NCBI RefSeq assembly: GCF_000002985.6
Contig: NC_003282.8
Location: 9,362,001-9,426,000, forward strand
From: Caenorhabditis elegans
Taxonomy: Eukaryota; Nematoda; Chromadorea; Rhabditida; Rhabditidae
Length of the DNA stretch: 64,000 bases
Direction: 5' to 3'
Part shown: one piece after another, positions 62,416 through 64,000 of the stretch
Numbering within the stretch: position 1 is the first letter of the stretch
Layout: the number at the start of each line of letters is the position of its first letter
Position numbers and translations under genes: made by a program
The notes under the pieces: model-generated
What the model saw: the letters and a program-made list of their open reading frames with translations, nothing else
Told to the model about the DNA's origin: nothing
Database searches by the model: none

Positions 62416-64000
62416 TTATTTTTTCTGTTTATTGTAATTCTTTATAGTTTAGGCTAAACTGTTTAGCCCAGAAACAAATTACCTTTTAGTATTTTATAAA
62501 TTATAAAACGTTGTTCTACCAGAGAAAAAACAATTTTATCAACCAGATCTTTAAAATTTTGGAATTCTCATTGTTACTCTGATTTTGAACTCACTTAAAA
62601 AAACAATATTAATCTTAATTTTTACATTGAATAAAATATTTCTTCGTTGCAAGTTAAATTTTTTCGCATGACCCAAATTGCTCAGAAAAATTTTGGTGAA
62701 TGATTACAAAATCAAATGAAATAGATTAAAGAAAGTATTGCTGAAAATCTGGAATAAAAAATGTTTATTGTAATTTTTGGAAAGAAGTCAACAAAGCTCG
62801 GGAAAATCATTCGAGCGCTTTCCATTTTCATTAGCAGCGGCTAGAATTCGTGTGCGTGTTCTCTTTTTTTCAGAAAAAAATTAAAAGTTTGAACGTTTGG
62901 AATCATTTGCTGGTAAAATCCAAAAAAAAACTCCGGTATGCTGTTTAACATGATAACACAATTCACTGACTCACCGAAATAACCAGTTAATCCCCGAGCC
63001 TACAAAATCGTGCTCAAAAATTAATAGTTTCTTTTATGGTTTCCAATGTTTAGTAAACTTTTCTTCGATCATCAAACATTATTTTTGCATAAAATATATG
63101 TTTGAAACAGCTTTTATGATTGCGAAATGGTTTAATGATTTCGGAGAATAAAAACTGTTTGTGAATCCATGCCATAAAATCATGATTTCTCCTTCTTGAT
63201 CGTTTCAATACAAATTTTGAAAACCATTTTCTCTAAGGAAATTACAATAAATTGGTTAAAATACCTCTATGGTTTCCAAACATGCATAACACAGTTCTAA
63301 AATTCGTTGAACTTCTGTGTTCGCTGTTAAAAATGGTTGTCTTCCAAACACAATTTTTTTCTACGAGTACTCATATTTGTTTATTTACATTTTCCATTAT
63401 TTGTCGTTAAATATTGCTCAGCAGTAATGCTAGAAGCTTCCGTTGATATTATCAAAAAAGTTGAAATTATCAAAATTGACTAAGTTCTTACCGAAATCCT
63501 AAGAACATCAAATCTTTTTGAAATTTTTTATTATAAGATTCGGCCATTTTGGGCTATTTTTATAAATATGTTTATTTAAAATCCCCACAGACTCTACTCT
63601 TCAGATAATATACTCAACCAGTAAAAAACCTTCCTTGGCAGCAGAATTTTTTAGTTATTGAGGGTGGTGGCAAATGTACTTTTTGTTCACTGAACTGTTA
63701 TTATTACTGAAAAAACCAGGAACTGGTGACACTTGAAAATATTCGAAAAACACACCCGTTTAAACAAAATTCACCCAAAAAATTAGTAAAACGTGTGAGT
63801 CCTCAGTGGATGTGTGTGTGTGTGTTTGAATGATTCAATTAATTTTCTCTTCCTCCCTTCTTTCATTCTCATCTTGTCCTTTTCGAACATTTCTTCTCTA
63901 AAAATTTCGGCAATTTTCGTGTGTTGTTGTCATTCTAAGGACAACTTTTTGATGCCCCCTCCATCCTCGGGATTTCGTCTCATTCTAGGGAGGGTGGCCC
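62416..64000. other. Right edge: no gene recognised
   Basis: The sequence is AT-rich with no supported exon. A short GT microsatellite lies at about 63810-63826, followed by a pyrimidine-rich stretch (CTCTTCCTCCCTTC) to the window edge. It may be upstream or intronic sequence of a gene outside the window. Confidence 0.5.

Overview
This window is nematode nuclear DNA and almost certainly Caenorhabditis elegans. It is AT-rich, has short introns ending in TTTTCAG, has trans-splice-type acceptors directly before start codons, and carries worm-specific families such as cuticle collagen, a mariner element, a serpentine receptor and WSN-like proteins. The order pezo-1, three aminoacylase genes and daf-15/Raptor matches the C10C5 region of chromosome IV as I remember it; that placement is recall, not a search. 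I rebuilt exons by hand and tested each model by reading-frame phase. Every multi-exon gene called as intact closes in frame.

Left part (1-24 kb). The first 13 coding exons of the mechanosensitive channel pezo-1 run off the left edge on the minus strand. After about 5 kb without a convincing gene comes an F-box-type gene with a run of 17 G in intron 1. Three tandem aminoacylase-1 genes follow. They share a GATA-plus-TATA promoter layout, show exchanged exon-3 sequence, and differ by one intron. A two-exon gene for a small secreted, cysteine-containing peptide lies between them and daf-15.

Middle (24-40 kb). daf-15 (Raptor, TORC1) has 19 coding exons, and several of its introns contain dispersed inverted repeats. 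It converges on a cuticle collagen gene. Next come an unrecognised minus-strand gene with a basic Lys/Ser tail and an old-yellow-enzyme-type oxidoreductase.

Right part (40-64 kb). One 10.4-kb gene encodes an acidic secreted protein with a probable GPI signal. Its introns hold a decayed CCCH zinc-finger gene, an intact coiled-coil gene, a MITE inserted in a splice donor, and a 2.9-kb block of satellites with a very long array of heat-shock-element pentamers. An apparently intact mariner transposon follows. Then two WSN-like/transmembrane/ankyrin/BRCT-like genes face each other tail to tail as a palindrome with 1662-bp arms. The left gene has a broken N-terminal half. The right gene has an intact N-terminal half but a substituted C-terminus. 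A seven-transmembrane chemoreceptor-type gene closes the window.
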